Shown in pieces: positions 53,601-62,086 of a stretch of DNA of 64,000 bases; positions within the stretch are counted from its first letter, which is position 1; every line of letters starts with the position of its first letter. The position numbers and the translations under genes were made by a program. The notes beneath the pieces are model-generated. The model made no database searches and had not been told where the DNA came from. It saw nothing but the letters and a program-made list of their open reading frames with translations. This DNA comes from JANWHF01 sp036276235 (GTDB taxonomy: Bacteria > Planctomycetota > Phycisphaerae > Tepidisphaerales > Tepidisphaeraceae). The stretch spans positions 1 to 64,000 of the forward strand of contig DATBDZ010000403.1 in assembly GCA_036276235.1 (NCBI GenBank), given 5' to 3'.

Positions 53601-56600
53601 GTGTTCACGGTGTAGACGTTGCCCAGCACATCGCCCACGGCGAGCCGCACTGAGAACTCAGACGTGTTGTTACCGGGATCCGTGGCGGTCGCGGCGATCA
53701 ACTGGCGATTGGCAACCGCGACACTAAACGCGACCGTGAACTCGACATAGCCGTTGCCGTCCGTTGTAACATTTGCGGAGCCAATCAACGTCTTGCCCTG
53801 GCCATAGCCGGAGGCAGTGGTTGTCGGATTGCTGAAGAACTGCAGCAGGTAGTTTCGATTCGGGCGGCTATTGAGATGCCCGGAAATGGTGATCTGTCCC
53901 CCGCTGCTCATCGCGGACGTAAGGACAGGGTAGTTCTGCGGATCGGAAAAGGTAGTATCCGTGAGGCCGCTGTCATTGAGGTCAGCGGCAGTGCCGGCGC
54001 CGACATTGATTCCAACAACTTTGTTGCCATAGATGCTGTTGGAGAGGATGGCGTTGCCGTTGTCCGGCACCCAGTTTTCGACGCCGTCGTTTCCGTTGAA
54101 TGCGATGACATTTGCGGCGCCAGGATCAAGCCCGCCGACCGTTGTGTTCACCGCGCCGTTGGCTGGAATGAGCACGCCGTCCTGCAGGTTGCCCAAGGCG
54201 GTTGTGCCGTCAGCGGCGACACCAATGTAGTCTCCTCTCACAGCAACGAAGAATCCGAGGTCCACGTCAACACCATCGAGCGTGTTGCCGGAGATGACGT
54301 TGCGCGTCGCGGCAGTGGTGCCACCGATCACGCCGTTGCCATCGTCAACCAGAACACCCCAGCGATTGCCCAGCGCGGTCATCCCCGTCACGTCAGTACC
54401 GATGTAGTTGCCCTCGACGTGGAAAGCGAACGGGCGGATGTTGTTGGGACGGAAGATTTCGATGCCAGCGTCTCCCCAGCGATTGATCACCATGCCGCGG
54501 ATCGTGACGCTTGATGACGTGACATATAGTCCGCTGCCGAAGGTGGACTGTCCGCTCAATTCGATGATCGGGTTGCCCGTGAAGCCCGGCTGCGTGGTGC
54601 CGTCGATCGTGACCGCATCACTGATGAACGGCAGCGGCGACAGCGGCGTGATGGTATGCACTCCGCCGCCGCCGATGTTGAAATCGATCAGGTCCTGACC
54701 GAAGTGATTGTTGGCGTTAAGGATTGCCTGGCGCAGTGAACCGGGCCCGCTGTCCAGCGTGTTCGTGACGAAGAAGTGGCCGGCGTTGTCGTTGTCAATA
54801 ATGTTGAGCGTCGCGGTGCTGGTGTCCTGGCTCAGCAAAGCGCCGCCGGTGGTCTGGCTCAAAGTGAGATGGATGGTCTCCGTGTGCTCGGCGATGGAGT
54901 CATCGAAGATGGGAATGGTGAAGGTCTTGACGTATTCGCCGTCGGCGAAGTTGAGCGTCCCTGAGGCGGCAAGATAATCCGAACCTGCGGTGGCGGTGCC
55001 GTCGCTGGTCGAATAGTTCACGCTCACGGCTCCGTTCGTGCCGGCGCCGCGAATTACGGTAATTTCGGCTTCGCGATCGCCTTCAGAGACATTGGCGGAA
55101 GTTTGCTGGAATTCCAGAAGGCCCGGCCCGGGGCCTTGCGCATTTAGCGCTTCCCACTGGCCGATATTCAACTCGCCATCGATATCAGGCGATTCCGGCG
55201 CGCCATCGGCGGCCTGAGGGTTCTCGCCAAAGTAATATTGGATGTGTGACCAGTCATTGAAGCCGTTGAACTTTTCGCCGGTAATGCCGTCGCCGTTGAT
55301 GTCCAGACCGGTGGTGATCGTGTCGTTGTTCGCTGTGCCGTCGTGATCGGCGTCGCTTTGACTCCAGTCCACGGGTCCGGTTTCCAGGACGAAGTTGCCT
55401 TTTGGCCCAACCGGCTCCCACCGGCCTGCGATGCCGCCGATGCCGTTGCTCTCTACAAGATTGTTCTCGTCCAATGGGTTGATAACGGTGTCGGAATAGC
55501 TCGGGGACCATACTTCAAAGTCGCCAAAGTGCTTATTGCCGTTGAGGTCAAATTCAGTGAAAGGTTCACCCGGATCTTTGACGCCGTTGTGGTTGATGTC
55601 ATTGAAATCCTGAATGCCGTTGCCGTTGGTATCCTCCTTCATCCAGTCTTGTGGCGTCGTCCAGTTATAATTCATGACGCTGTTGTAATTGGGCTTGGTG
55701 TTCAAATCGTCGCCGCCACCGTGCCGCAGACCCAGCGTGTGCCCGAGTTCATGCATGAAGGTGCCGGCCTGCTGCTGGGTGGTGCCGGCCCAGCCATAGT
55801 TGAGGGTGACGATCAAATCGTTGCCGCCAACTTCGGCAATCCCTGAAGTGGTGACGTCAGTACCCCCCACGCCGTTGGTTGGTCCGCCCACCGGGCGATT
55901 AACCGCAAAACCAAGTGCAAATAGCGCATACCGATACGTCAGACGTTTGGCGTCCATGGCAGCGGAGTTAGACCGCTGCTCGTCACTGTCGCCAAAACCC
56001 CCTATTCCATGTACGCCGGTTTGCTTGATGTCCCGGAACCAGACGAATGGGTCCTGGTCCGCCGGATCGCCATAGTCGAGACGGCCGTTGCCGTTCACAT
56101 CTTCACCCGGATCGAGTTTTCCGTTGGCGTTTCGATCTTCGCCCAGCGCATCCACGCCGTTGCCATTGCGGTCCCCGAACCACGTCTGGTCAGGGATAAC
56201 CTCGTTCAGCGCGGCGTGCAGGGTGATGCCCGTGCTCCCATCGGGGTTGGCGACCGGCGCGGCGGCAAAGGAATCAATAACAATCTGCAGGGCACCTGGG
56301 TTGGGCACGACACTCTGCATCGCGTCCACCTCAACGTAAATATCTTTGCGCATCGGATTGGCGCCGGGAAGAGTGAGATCAACCGTGCCATCTTCGTCTA
56401 TGTCGATGCCGCGCGTCTCCCAAGCGTCGGCAAGGCCGTCGGCGTCGCTGTCGATCATCGAGAACTCGGATGTGTTCCCGGTCGGATCAGTGGCCGTCGC
56501 GGAAATGAATTTTTCGTCAGGATGGAAGATTTCGCCGACGGTCACGTTGCCGTTTGAATCCGTCGTGACGGTATCAGAGGTCACGAAAGTTCGGCCGTCC

Positions 56601-59600
56601 CCGAAGCCCGAGGGGCTCGGCTCGGAGTTGGAGAAGAAGTCCAGCTTAAAGACGGTGTTCGGTGTGCTGTTGAGCGTGAATGTAATCACCGTGTTCGAGC
56701 CGCTGGCGGCGACGCCGGTGACGACTGGTGCATCCTGCACGGGATCATTCGGATGGGTGCTGTCCTGGAAGTCATTGATGGTGAAAGTGTCCGGGCTGGC
56801 CAGATTCACCAGATCGATTCCGCGGCCGGCGTTCTCGAAGATGGAGTTGGCGCGGATCGAATTGGACGCGCCGGCAGTCACCTCAACGCCGTACCCCTTT
56901 ACGGCAAGTGACGCGCCGTTGAACACGATGGTATTGGGCTGCAGCTTTAAGACGCCGCCGATCACATTATGATTCGCGCCATTGAACGCCTCGACGCCAT
57001 ATCTTTGGTTTCCCTCCTTGATGGTGGCGGCAGGATCTGTGCCGATGAAATTCTGATAGAGCTGATTATTAGCCGCCGTGGCTCCCGTGATGGCAACGCC
57101 ATCACCTTCGTTGCCGGAAATGACGTTTCCCTGGCCAGCGACGGCGGCGCCAATGAAGTTGCCGGGGGCACCGTCGAGCCGCACTCCGTCCCCTTGATTG
57201 CCAAGGGCCTTAGCGCCGGTGCTGTCCGTGCCGATGTAATTTCCCTGTATTAAGTTGGCCGTGGCGTCTTTCCCATTGATGTACAGCCCGACGCCGTCGT
57301 TGCCGGAGATCAGGTTGCGCTTATCGGCGCCGCCGCCGACGACGTTGTTCGGCGCATTATTGATGAAGATGCCGGCTGATGAATTGGGCGCGGGCGCCGC
57401 GCCGGTCACGTCAGCGCCGATGTAGTTGGATTCGATGAAGTTGTCCGTCGCACCGGTGCCCGTGATGACAACACCGGCGCTGCCATTGCCGGAGATCACG
57501 TTGCGTGCGCTGGCAGCGCCGCCAATGGTGTTGCCGGCAGCGCTCTCGATGAGAACACCATCCTGCACGTTGGGGACTGGTACCAGTCCCGTGATGTCCA
57601 TGCCGATGAAGTTGCCCAGGACATTGTTGCTGCTTGCCGTGCCAGAAGCTGCGCCGCTGATCACAACGCCCGATCCTGTGTTGCCGGAGATGACGTTTCC
57701 CGCCGGCCCCGACGCCGAGGGTGTGCCGGCGGCGCCGATGGTGTTCCCGGAGGAATCGAAGAGCGCCACACCATGACGCCCGTTCGGCAGCGCTTTAGCG
57801 CCCGTCGAATCCGTGCCGACGAAATTGCCCAACACGGTGGTGGTCGTCGTGCTCGATGTGATCTGTATGCCGTCGTTGCCGTTGCCGGAAATAACATTAC
57901 CCGCGCCCGGCGTGCTGCCGCCGACGACGGTGCCGACGGGTCCGTTCGGAGTAATCAGCGCGGTGAGGAACAGACCATTGCGCACGTTGGCCAGCGCGTG
58001 AAGACCGGTGATGTCAGTGCCGATGTAGTTGCCGGCGATCACATTTCCGGTGGATGTTTTGTCGCCGATTACAATGCCATCCGACGCGTTCCCGGAGATG
58101 ATATTTCGCGCCGCGGCCGTGGTTCCGCCGATCACGTTGAGCGACGATCCAAAAATATCGATGCCGTCCAGTCCATTGGGCCGCGCCAGCAAGCCGGTGA
58201 TATCCGTGCCGATTAGATTTCCCAGCACCTGGTTTCCTGTCGCCGACCCTCCGATGACAATGCCGCTTTTTGTGTTTCCCGAAATTGTGTTTCGCGCTTG
58301 GAGCGACGTGCCGCCGATGATGTTGTTGACTGAACTGTTGATCTCGACGCCGTACACAGTGTTCGGCAGCGCCGTGAGGCCGGTGACATCCAGGCCGATG
58401 GAATTGCCGAGCACCTGGTTGGCGACGGCCCCGCTGCCCAATGCGCCAGCGCCAAGGAAAACTCCATCCTCCTTGTTGCCGGAGATGACGTTGCGCGAAC
58501 CGGGGTCTGTTCCGCCGACCGAGTTTCCGGTCGAATCGAAGATAGCCACGCCGTCGCGCCCATTAGGCAGCGGAGAAAGTCCGTCGGCGGTCGTGCCAAC
58601 GAAATTGCCCAGGATTGCGGTGCCGGTGGCGCTATTGATGATCTGTATGCCGTCGCGATTGTTGGCGGAGATGATGTTACCCGCGTGGTCGGCGGCACCG
58701 CCGATGATGGTATTGGTTGCCCCATCGATCAGAACGCCGTCGATGCCGAACCGCGGATCCGCGCTAGTGCCGGCGGTTCCATTTGCCAGCGGCGTGACGC
58801 CGTCGGCTGCAACGCCGATGTCGTTTCCCTCGACGATGTTTTTGTCGCCGCCTTTGATCCAAACGCCGGCCTGCCCGTTGCCGGAGATCACGTTGCGCAA
58901 CGCCGGTGTGGTACTTCCAACGACATTGCCCGAAGCAAAGCCGTCGCCGGGCGTCGGCGAGGGCGGTGCGCCTAATGCAACGCCATTGAGCTTATTGCCC
59001 AGCGGCAGCATGCCGGTGATGTCCGTCCCGATGAGATTCCCGACGATGGTCGTGCCTGTGGAATATTGATCCGCAACAAACACGCCGCTCTGGGCGTTGC
59101 CGGAAATCAAGTTGCCTTGGATCAGATCGTGCGGCGAATAGATTAAATGGACTCCGCTGATGTGGTTTGGCATCGCCACCGTCCCGGTCGGGTCGGTGCC
59201 TATGAAGTTTTTCAGGATGCTGTTTCCGCCGACGGCGCCGGGTCCGGTTGGCTCGGCGAAGACGATGCCATCGAACGCGAAGCTGTGGATGTCCAGCCCC
59301 GCGATCACGTTGCCGCCCACTTTGATCTCCAGCCCGTTGCAGTTGCCCGCCTGGCTTCCATCCAGCTCAATCAACGGCTTGCCCGCGTAACCGGGCTGCG
59401 TGGTGGCATCGATGGAAACCGGATCGGTAATTTGCGGAAGGAAAAACGTCGGCGCGATCTTCTGGACGCCGCCTCCGGGAATATTGAACGTAATGGCGTC
59501 AAACCCAGAATTGCTGTTGGCCTGCTGAATGGCGTCGCGCAGCGAGCCACTTCCGCTGTTGTTCACATTCGTCACGACGTACGAATTGAGCAGCGTGCGA

Positions 59601-59800
59601 TCTTCCAAGGCCTCGATCGCATAGCGAACGGCGGACTTCAGCGCGCGCGACGACGACTGACGACGCAAAGATGTACTACGCTTCAACGTGGCTCCCGCTC
59701 CAGAGATAGGCCGATCGTCTGCCGGCGACGGCGCGCCCCACAGCGCGCAAAATAAACTTTGCCGGCTCCCTTCGCTTGATAAGCGATCAATCAGCCGCAA
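47636..59800 (-). CDS. 4,054-residue secreted surface protein with embedded metzincin protease
   Basis: The largest gene in the window, unbroken. After a basic N-terminus comes IEALEDRTLLNSYVVTNVNN (about 62-81), an LEPRxLL-like motif used by large planctomycete surface proteins. Three beta-helix regions follow with GNVISGN/GNxIGTDxTG repeats (about 90-1100, 1670-1990, 2060-2560), each opened by SLRDAI/SLRQAI/SLREAI. Between the first two is a protease-like domain with HELGHTLGLRH (about 1348-1358) and a Met-turn SVMNYNW, surrounded by Asp/Asn-rich calcium-type loops (DRNGNGVDALGEDRNANGKL), then a Calx-beta domain (about 1560-1670). After 2660 come PKD domains and two copies of an Ig-like plus MBG module (DGKSRVYGQNNP). 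A right-handed repeat domain (about 3800-4054) ends it. Start: TTG at 59800 is open but unsupported. Likely an adhesin or surface-layer protein. Confidence 0.85.
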   Translation of the reverse strand: MRLIDRLSSEGSRQSLFCALWGAPSPADDRPISGAGATLKRSTSLRRQSSSRALKSAVRYAIEALEDRTLLNSYVVTNVNNSGSGSLRDAIQQANSNSGFDAITFNIPGGGVQKIAPTFFLPQITDPVSIDATTQPGYAGKPLIELDGSQAGNCNGLEIKVGGNVIAGLDIHSFAFDGIVFAEPTGPGAVGGNSILKNFIGTDPTGTVAMPNHISGVHLIYSPHDLIQGNLISGNAQSGVFVADQYSTGTTIVGNLIGTDITGMLPLGNKLNGVALGAPPSPTPGDGFASGNVVGSTTPALRNVISGNGQAGVWIKGGDKNIVEGNDIGVAADGVTPLANGTAGTSADPRFGIDGVLIDGATNTIIGGAADHAGNIISANNRDGIQIINSATGTAILGNFVGTTADGLSPLPNGRDGVAIFDSTGNSVGGTDPGSRNVISGNKEDGVFLGAGALGSGAVANQVLGNSIGLDVTGLTALPNTVYGVEINSSVNNIIGGTSLQARNTISGNTKSGIVIGGSATGNQVLGNLIGTDITGLLARPNGLDGIDIFGSSLNVIGGTTAAARNIISGNASDGIVIGDKTSTGNVIAGNYIGTDITGLHALANVRNGLFLTALITPNGPVGTVVGGSTPGAGNVISGNGNDGIQITSSTTTTTVLGNFVGTDSTGAKALPNGRHGVALFDSSGNTIGAAGTPSASGPAGNVISGNTGSGVVISGAASGTASSNNVLGNFIGMDITGLVPVPNVQDGVLIESAAGNTIGGAASARNVISGNGSAGVVITGTGATDNFIESNYIGADVTGAAPAPNSSAGIFINNAPNNVVGGGADKRNLISGNDGVGLYINGKDATANLIQGNYIGTDSTGAKALGNQGDGVRLDGAPGNFIGAAVAGQGNVISGNEGDGVAITGATAANNQLYQNFIGTDPAATIKEGNQRYGVEAFNGANHNVIGGVLKLQPNTIVFNGASLAVKGYGVEVTAGASNSIRANSIFENAGRGIDLVNLASPDTFTINDFQDSTHPNDPVQDAPVVTGVAASGSNTVITFTLNSTPNTVFKLDFFSNSEPSPSGFGDGRTFVTSDTVTTDSNGNVTVGEIFHPDEKFISATATDPTGNTSEFSMIDSDADGLADAWETRGIDIDEDGTVDLTLPGANPMRKDIYVEVDAMQSVVPNPGALQIVIDSFAAAPVANPDGSTGITLHAALNEVIPDQTWFGDRNGNGVDALGEDRNANGKLDPGEDVNGNGRLDYGDPADQDPFVWFRDIKQTGVHGIGGFGDSDEQRSNSAAMDAKRLTYRYALFALGFAVNRPVGGPTNGVGGTDVTTSGIAEVGGNDLIVTLNYGWAGTTQQQAGTFMHELGHTLGLRHGGGDDLNTKPNYNSVMNYNWTTPQDWMKEDTNGNGIQDFNDINHNGVKDPGEPFTEFDLNGNKHFGDFEVWSPSYSDTVINPLDENNLVESNGIGGIAGRWEPVGPKGNFVLETGPVDWSQSDADHDGTANNDTITTGLDINGDGITGEKFNGFNDWSHIQYYFGENPQAADGAPESPDIDGELNIGQWEALNAQGPGPGLLEFQQTSANVSEGDREAEITVIRGAGTNGAVSVNYSTSDGTATAGSDYLAASGTLNFADGEYVKTFTIPIFDDSIAEHTETIHLTLSQTTGGALLSQDTSTATLNIIDNDNAGHFFVTNTLDSGPGSLRQAILNANNHFGQDLIDFNIGGGGVHTITPLSPLPFISDAVTIDGTTQPGFTGNPIIELSGQSTFGSGLYVTSSSVTIRGMVINRWGDAGIEIFRPNNIRPFAFHVEGNYIGTDVTGMTALGNRWGVLVDDGNGVIGGTTAATRNVISGNTLDGVDVDLGFFVAVRGDYIGVAADGTTALGNLQDGVLIPANGAVNTTVGGLDPGAANVIAFNGNDGVENWVPDNGNAILSNSIYGNKVVGINVGAGTAADLNDSGLTDTTFSDPQNYPVLTSAMSSGGQITISGHLNSRPNRNYLLQFFSNPTTTASGYGQGKTLIGSANVTTDGNGYVEFTVAFSVAVANRQLIAATATDPGNNTSEFSVRLAVGDVLGNVYTVNTTDDVDDGIADATHTSLREAIFAANNHPGPDTIRFAIGSGVQTIAPLVPLPAIIDSITIDATTQPGYAGTPLIQIVGTKMEHRDLSGSPGDVHLVGLLLRANDSTIKGFAINSFYSFFDNTSDTSQWGGVPLAVGGNNNVIQGNFFGTDVTGTQILKNLQAPTVSGNNNLIGGAKPNDRNIISGNLTSGLNIHGDNNIIQGNLIGTDVTGTKALANGRGTAFGSFAIAVGGNNNTIGGTAPGAGNVISGNLGDALNVGGAGTLVQGNFIGTDITGTKAMANPGGTGIIAGSGVTIGGTIAAARNIIANNSFGIQISGAGVVVQGNFIGTDITGTVDMGNLNDGIFDAASNTLIGGTAPGAGNLISGNNRSGITVAGSSGVVSGDVIEGNFIGTKADGVSPLGNGFDGVSVAADFGLGTNGFSVIGGMIGGTDPGAGNVIAFNGHAGVNILAGQNIGILSNRIFANASLGIDLNGNGVTPNDAGDADSGDNNLQNYPVLATAATDGVKTTITGTLNSAPGAAFLLQFFANAAADPTGFGQGQTPLGAHFVSTDASGNASFTFTFNTAVPVGQFITATATDLLNNTSEFSQALAMTSGVIAPNRPPTANAGGPYTINEGDTLALDGSLSDDPDSDPITISWDINGDGVFGDATGPKPTFTWAQLAAFGIVNGPSSFAVKVRVDDGQGHVVISSPTTLAVLNVAPTVDAEPSLQQVFEVDPVNLKGTFTDPGTQDTYTLNWHVTSTNGQVIADGSGANFSFVPNDNGTYMATFTVTDSDGGIGSSTVQINVSNVPPVAHIIGLPAQGQVGVPINLTAPASDISPVDTAAGFQYSWEAFQEDDEADFFASTPDFSFTPTVPGTYDVFLHVYDKDFGVARDFQTIVIVAAPGVAPTVSAGPDATINEGDHYASSGSFIDPDDETWTATVDYGDGSGAQPLDLNDDKTFDLDHVYNAAGTFGVVVTVLDSSGLSGSATTHVTVKNVITPTSLAAASASGTYGGQTTLSATLSAAGTGIAGKLVTFQLNGAAVGTAATNASGVATLPAVSLVGLNAGQVGITALFAGDAQYASTNGTATLTIAKAPLSVVVDGKSRVYGQNNPQLTGTLAGVVGGDNISAVYSTIATNISPVGPYPIGASLLDPSGRLGNYNVSITPGTLTVLKTTLAGSGSFFTTSEGTPLVGTVVATFTSDNPIATTADFSASIDWGDGHTSFGNVVLAAGTFQVVGSNTYADNGNYSMAITIHDNAGQGSASQTAQATVLNVPPNVTLGTVPPITVGTPFTIGGSFTDPGADTWTAVVNYGDGTGNLPLTLAADKTFSLNHTYSSAGTFSILVSVTDDDGGKGTAGASVTATIKPAQTSIAATAASATYGGTTTLSATLTAGGTPLSGRSLLFKLNGVTVGSINTDSNGVATISNISIGTLGAGSAKIDVSFAGDQNNLPSSNSATLSIAKGSLSVTADGKSRVYGQNNPPFTGTITGIQNGDNITAVYSTTAGVTSPVGPYAINVSLLDPGSKLANYNVSITPGTLSVQATTLTAVGKSISGSEGTALSGVIVASFISNNPIATAGDFSATINWGDGHTSPGTVTLAGGVFSVSGNNTYADNGSFTISISIKDNAGQGTASPTAQAATIANIAPTPTINGAPSSSTIGMLISLTGAATDPSSADTTAGFTFAWLVTKTKGSLTTNFATGSGAAFSFTPDDAGVYTIKLTATDKDGGSSDTSRTINVTAAATGSGIILLSNSKRGALTASGNAKLQTSGAVSVNSSDAAAVVVSGNASIGASEFDVTGGTSTSGHGTISGPISKHAPALDPLADLPAPSTSGLIVRSTKTLQISGNTTIVLSPGLYIGGINISGQAHVTLSPGIYYIKGGGFTVSGQAMLTDLGKGVMIYNDAASAADGISFTGNGRVQLSPISSGIYQGITLFQSRSATATISVTGNGNLSVTGAVYAASAGLSVTGNGGTDMKGTPLDTFGSLLIVDNLNVTGNGTMTVG

Positions 59801-60046
59801 ACGAGTTGAAAAGACCGGCGGAAAGTATTGGAAATGGATCCGAGGAACTTAAAGCTCCCCAAACAGCATTCGCTCGCCCTCGCGCCGGCCTGATGAGCGT
59901 TATCCTAAGATCACGTGCGCAGGATTCAACAAGAAAATCCAGCCTGCTACGCGTCCTTTTGACGCTGCTCATGAGCCCGGTGATTGGGCCAGGCCGTCCT
60001 TCTATATTTCCCGTCCCGCGTGTCAAAATGGGTTGGTTTGCCAATT

Positions 60047-60893
60047 TTAACGGTCACCAAATTGCTTTCCGATTACACTTTGCCCGTCGGAAAGGGAAAT
60101 CGAGAAGACGCCGCTTTTTGGAGCGGTTCGCGTGAAGCCACTCTTAGGCACTTCCCGCAAGTGATAAGAACCGGCGGGGACCACGAAATTGAACTTGCCG
60201 TCAGGGCCGGTCGTGTAGCTTGCCTCGCCCGCGTTAAGCTTCCCGTTGTTGTTTGTATCGAGATAGACTACCCACCCAGAAAGCCCAAGCTCGCCCCCAT
60301 CTTGCGTACCGCTGGCATTTGTGTCTTTGAAAACAACACCGCTGATCAAAGCCCGTGTCGTATCGGCAAATATCTTGCCGGTCGTGCTTTGACCAGCCGA
60401 AAGTGTGACGTCGAGGTAGCCCTGCGTCGGGCTGGTCGCTCGCGAGCCTGCTGGTAGTATCTGGCGGATGCAATAGGTCCCGGCGGTCAGCGTTTTGAAT
60501 GTGAACGTGCCGTCGGATGCCGTGAGAGTCGACGGCTCGCCAGTGTCGAGCGTGCCACAAGTGATCGCCGTCCGCCAACGTTGTCGTATTCCCATTGAAC
60601 GCGAAGCCATGTCCCGCGCCCGCCGTTCCCGCCCCCTCGTCCGTACCATCTACGAAGAACTCGACGTGATCCAAGTTCGAGTCGGTCGCGGTTGCGACGA
60701 GAACGAGCGGACCCTGCGCGAAGCTGTTGTTCGCCGGCGAAGTGGCGGTGATTACCGGGGCGGCGGTATCCACAGTGAACGTAAACGACGGAACGTTGAC
60801 GGTGACATTCCCCGCATTGTCGGTGGCGCGTGCCTGTTCCGTGTAAGAACCGTCTCCCAAGCCGCTAAGGCTGTAATTCCAGGAGTCAAACAA
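60047..60893 (-). pseudogene. Truncated, frameshifted surface-protein fragment (Ig-like and SdrD B-like domains)
   Basis: The first part reads as an Ig-like domain (GDGSYTEQARATDNAGNVTV, FTVDTAAPVITATSPANNSF, ATDSNLDHVEFFVDG). Near 60550 the sense passes to another frame, which continues as two SdrD B-like domains (LDTGEPSTLTASDGTFTFKT ... ISGVVFKDTNASGTQDGGEL, WVVYLDTNNNGKLNAGEASY), ending GKQFGDR at 60047. The 5' end is cut within a few bases of the tRNA-Ile terminator, and no start codon with ribosome binding site exists. It is the C-terminal relic of a larger secreted protein. Confidence 0.7.
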
Positions 60894-60926
60894 AACACCC
60901 CTTGTAAGTGTTGACTTACAAGGGGT
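60887..60926 (-). terminator. Terminator of tRNA-Ile
   Basis: A perfect 13-bp stem, ACCCCTTGTAAGT with its inverse (60897-60909 and 60914-60926), loop of four, followed on the minus strand by GTTTTGTTTG. It begins 7 bases after the tRNA end. Confidence 0.9.
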
Positions 60927-60932
60927 TAATGA

Positions 60933-61006
60933 TGGGCCCGAGAAGAGTCGAACTTCTGACCTCGTCCTTATCAGGGACGCGCTCTAACCAACTGAGCTAC
61001 GAGCCC
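60933..61006 (-). tRNA. tRNA-Ile (GAU)
   Basis: 74 nt on the minus strand. Acceptor stem GGGCTCG/CGGGCCC with discriminator A, D arm GCTC..GAGC, anticodon stem CGTCC-CTGATAA-GGACG giving anticodon GAT, T arm with GTTCGACTC. CCA is not encoded. Outside any rRNA operon; a terminator follows. Confidence 0.95.
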
Positions 61007-61209
61007 GGGTTTTTCTCCGCTTCCGTGCCGTCCTATCGGTCGGAAACGGCGTCGGATTGTATGGCGGACGCAGCGCCTGTCAATCACGATGCGATGCCGT
61101 TGAGACATTAGGTGATGTCTGTGAACAGCCTCGCCGCCGAGCCCCTCGCCTACGGACGGTGATTGAATCACCGAAGCGCTCTGCGGCTTTGCGCTTTCAG
61201 ATGATTCGA

Positions 61210-62052
61210 TCATTTCGGCGCTGCACCTTGCGGCTCTCCCACCGTCACCCTGCCGATGTAGGCGACGGCTTTGCCGTCTTTATCCATGGAGCCGGCGTCT
61301 ACCGTCATCACGATGAATGACTTGCGCGGCTGGACGGGGCCTTTGTGCGACAAGGTCGCTGAGTGAATGATTGGGGATTTGGCGTCGCCGTTTTGCAGGG
61401 CGCTTTCCAGCATCGAGGAGACCTCGATGCTCAGGTCCAGGTCCAAGCCGGCGGTGTCGGCTTTTCCCGCCAATGAGAATATCGCGCCCGTGTGGAGGTA
61501 GGCGATTGTGTTCATGACCTGTCCGCGCGCGGTCATGTTCGAGCCGGTGACGTAGGGGACTTGCGCGCCGATGGAAACTGTGTCGCCGGACAGACGGATG
61601 GATTGATCGGCGCGGTACATCGGCTTGGCGGTCCCCAGCGCACCGAGCGCCTTTTCGAAGGCGTCCGCGCTGTCGGCGGCGTTGGCCAGGGCGGCGACAT
61701 CCAGCCGTCCGATTTGCTCGGCGGGAATGCGCACGTCGTAGAGGGTTGCGCTGAAGGTGCAGGTGGGACCTTCGCCGAGAACAGGAGTGCGGGAGATTGT
61801 TGAGGATCCAAAGCCGCCCCGTCCGCCGCCGCCAGCCATAACACCGCCGCCCGCCATAACACCACCGCCTCCAAAGCCGGACGCGGCACGGGTGGCCGGA
61901 GCATCGGTGCGTGGTCCGCGGCGGCCGGCGCCGCTGGGCGGTTCCTGCTGCTGCGCCTCAAGCAGGGTCGCGGGGGCGAGCGCCATCAGTAGAAACAGAA
62001 TTGTCGCAATCTTGCTCAGGCTGGTCGCGGACGTTTTCTTTCGCGCGTTCAT
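61210..62052 (-). CDS. Exported protein, paralogue of the M56 protein's C-terminal domain
   Basis: 280 residues. Signal peptide (IATILFLLMALAPATLLEAQ), then a Gly/Ala/Arg-rich linker (SGFGGGGVMAGGGVMAGGGG), then a domain also present at the end of the M56 protein just upstream: GPTCTFSATLYDVRIPAEQI, FEKALGALGTAKPMYRADQS, IRLSGDTVSIGAQVPYVTGS, SHKGPVQPRKSFIVMTVDAG, KDGKAVAYIGRVTVGE. The NTIAYLHTGAIFSL-type strands recall secretin beta domains, but a pore role is only a guess. AAGGGA precedes the ATG with 8 bases spacing. 34 bases separate it from the M56 gene, so an operon is likely. Confidence 0.8.
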   Translation of the reverse strand: MNARKKTSATSLSKIATILFLLMALAPATLLEAQQQEPPSGAGRRGPRTDAPATRAASGFGGGGVMAGGGVMAGGGGRGGFGSSTISRTPVLGEGPTCTFSATLYDVRIPAEQIGRLDVAALANAADSADAFEKALGALGTAKPMYRADQSIRLSGDTVSIGAQVPYVTGSNMTARGQVMNTIAYLHTGAIFSLAGKADTAGLDLDLSIEVSSMLESALQNGDAKSPIIHSATLSHKGPVQPRKSFIVMTVDAGSMDKDGKAVAYIGRVTVGEPQGAAPK

Positions 62053-62086
62053 GATGGGTCCCTTCGTGGAAGTGATGGGTGTCTGA

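Noticed and set aside
51890..53653. A 587-codon plus-strand reading frame
   Set aside because: It is the complement of the repetitive beta-helix region of the giant gene; its composition follows the repeats, and no family is recognisable.
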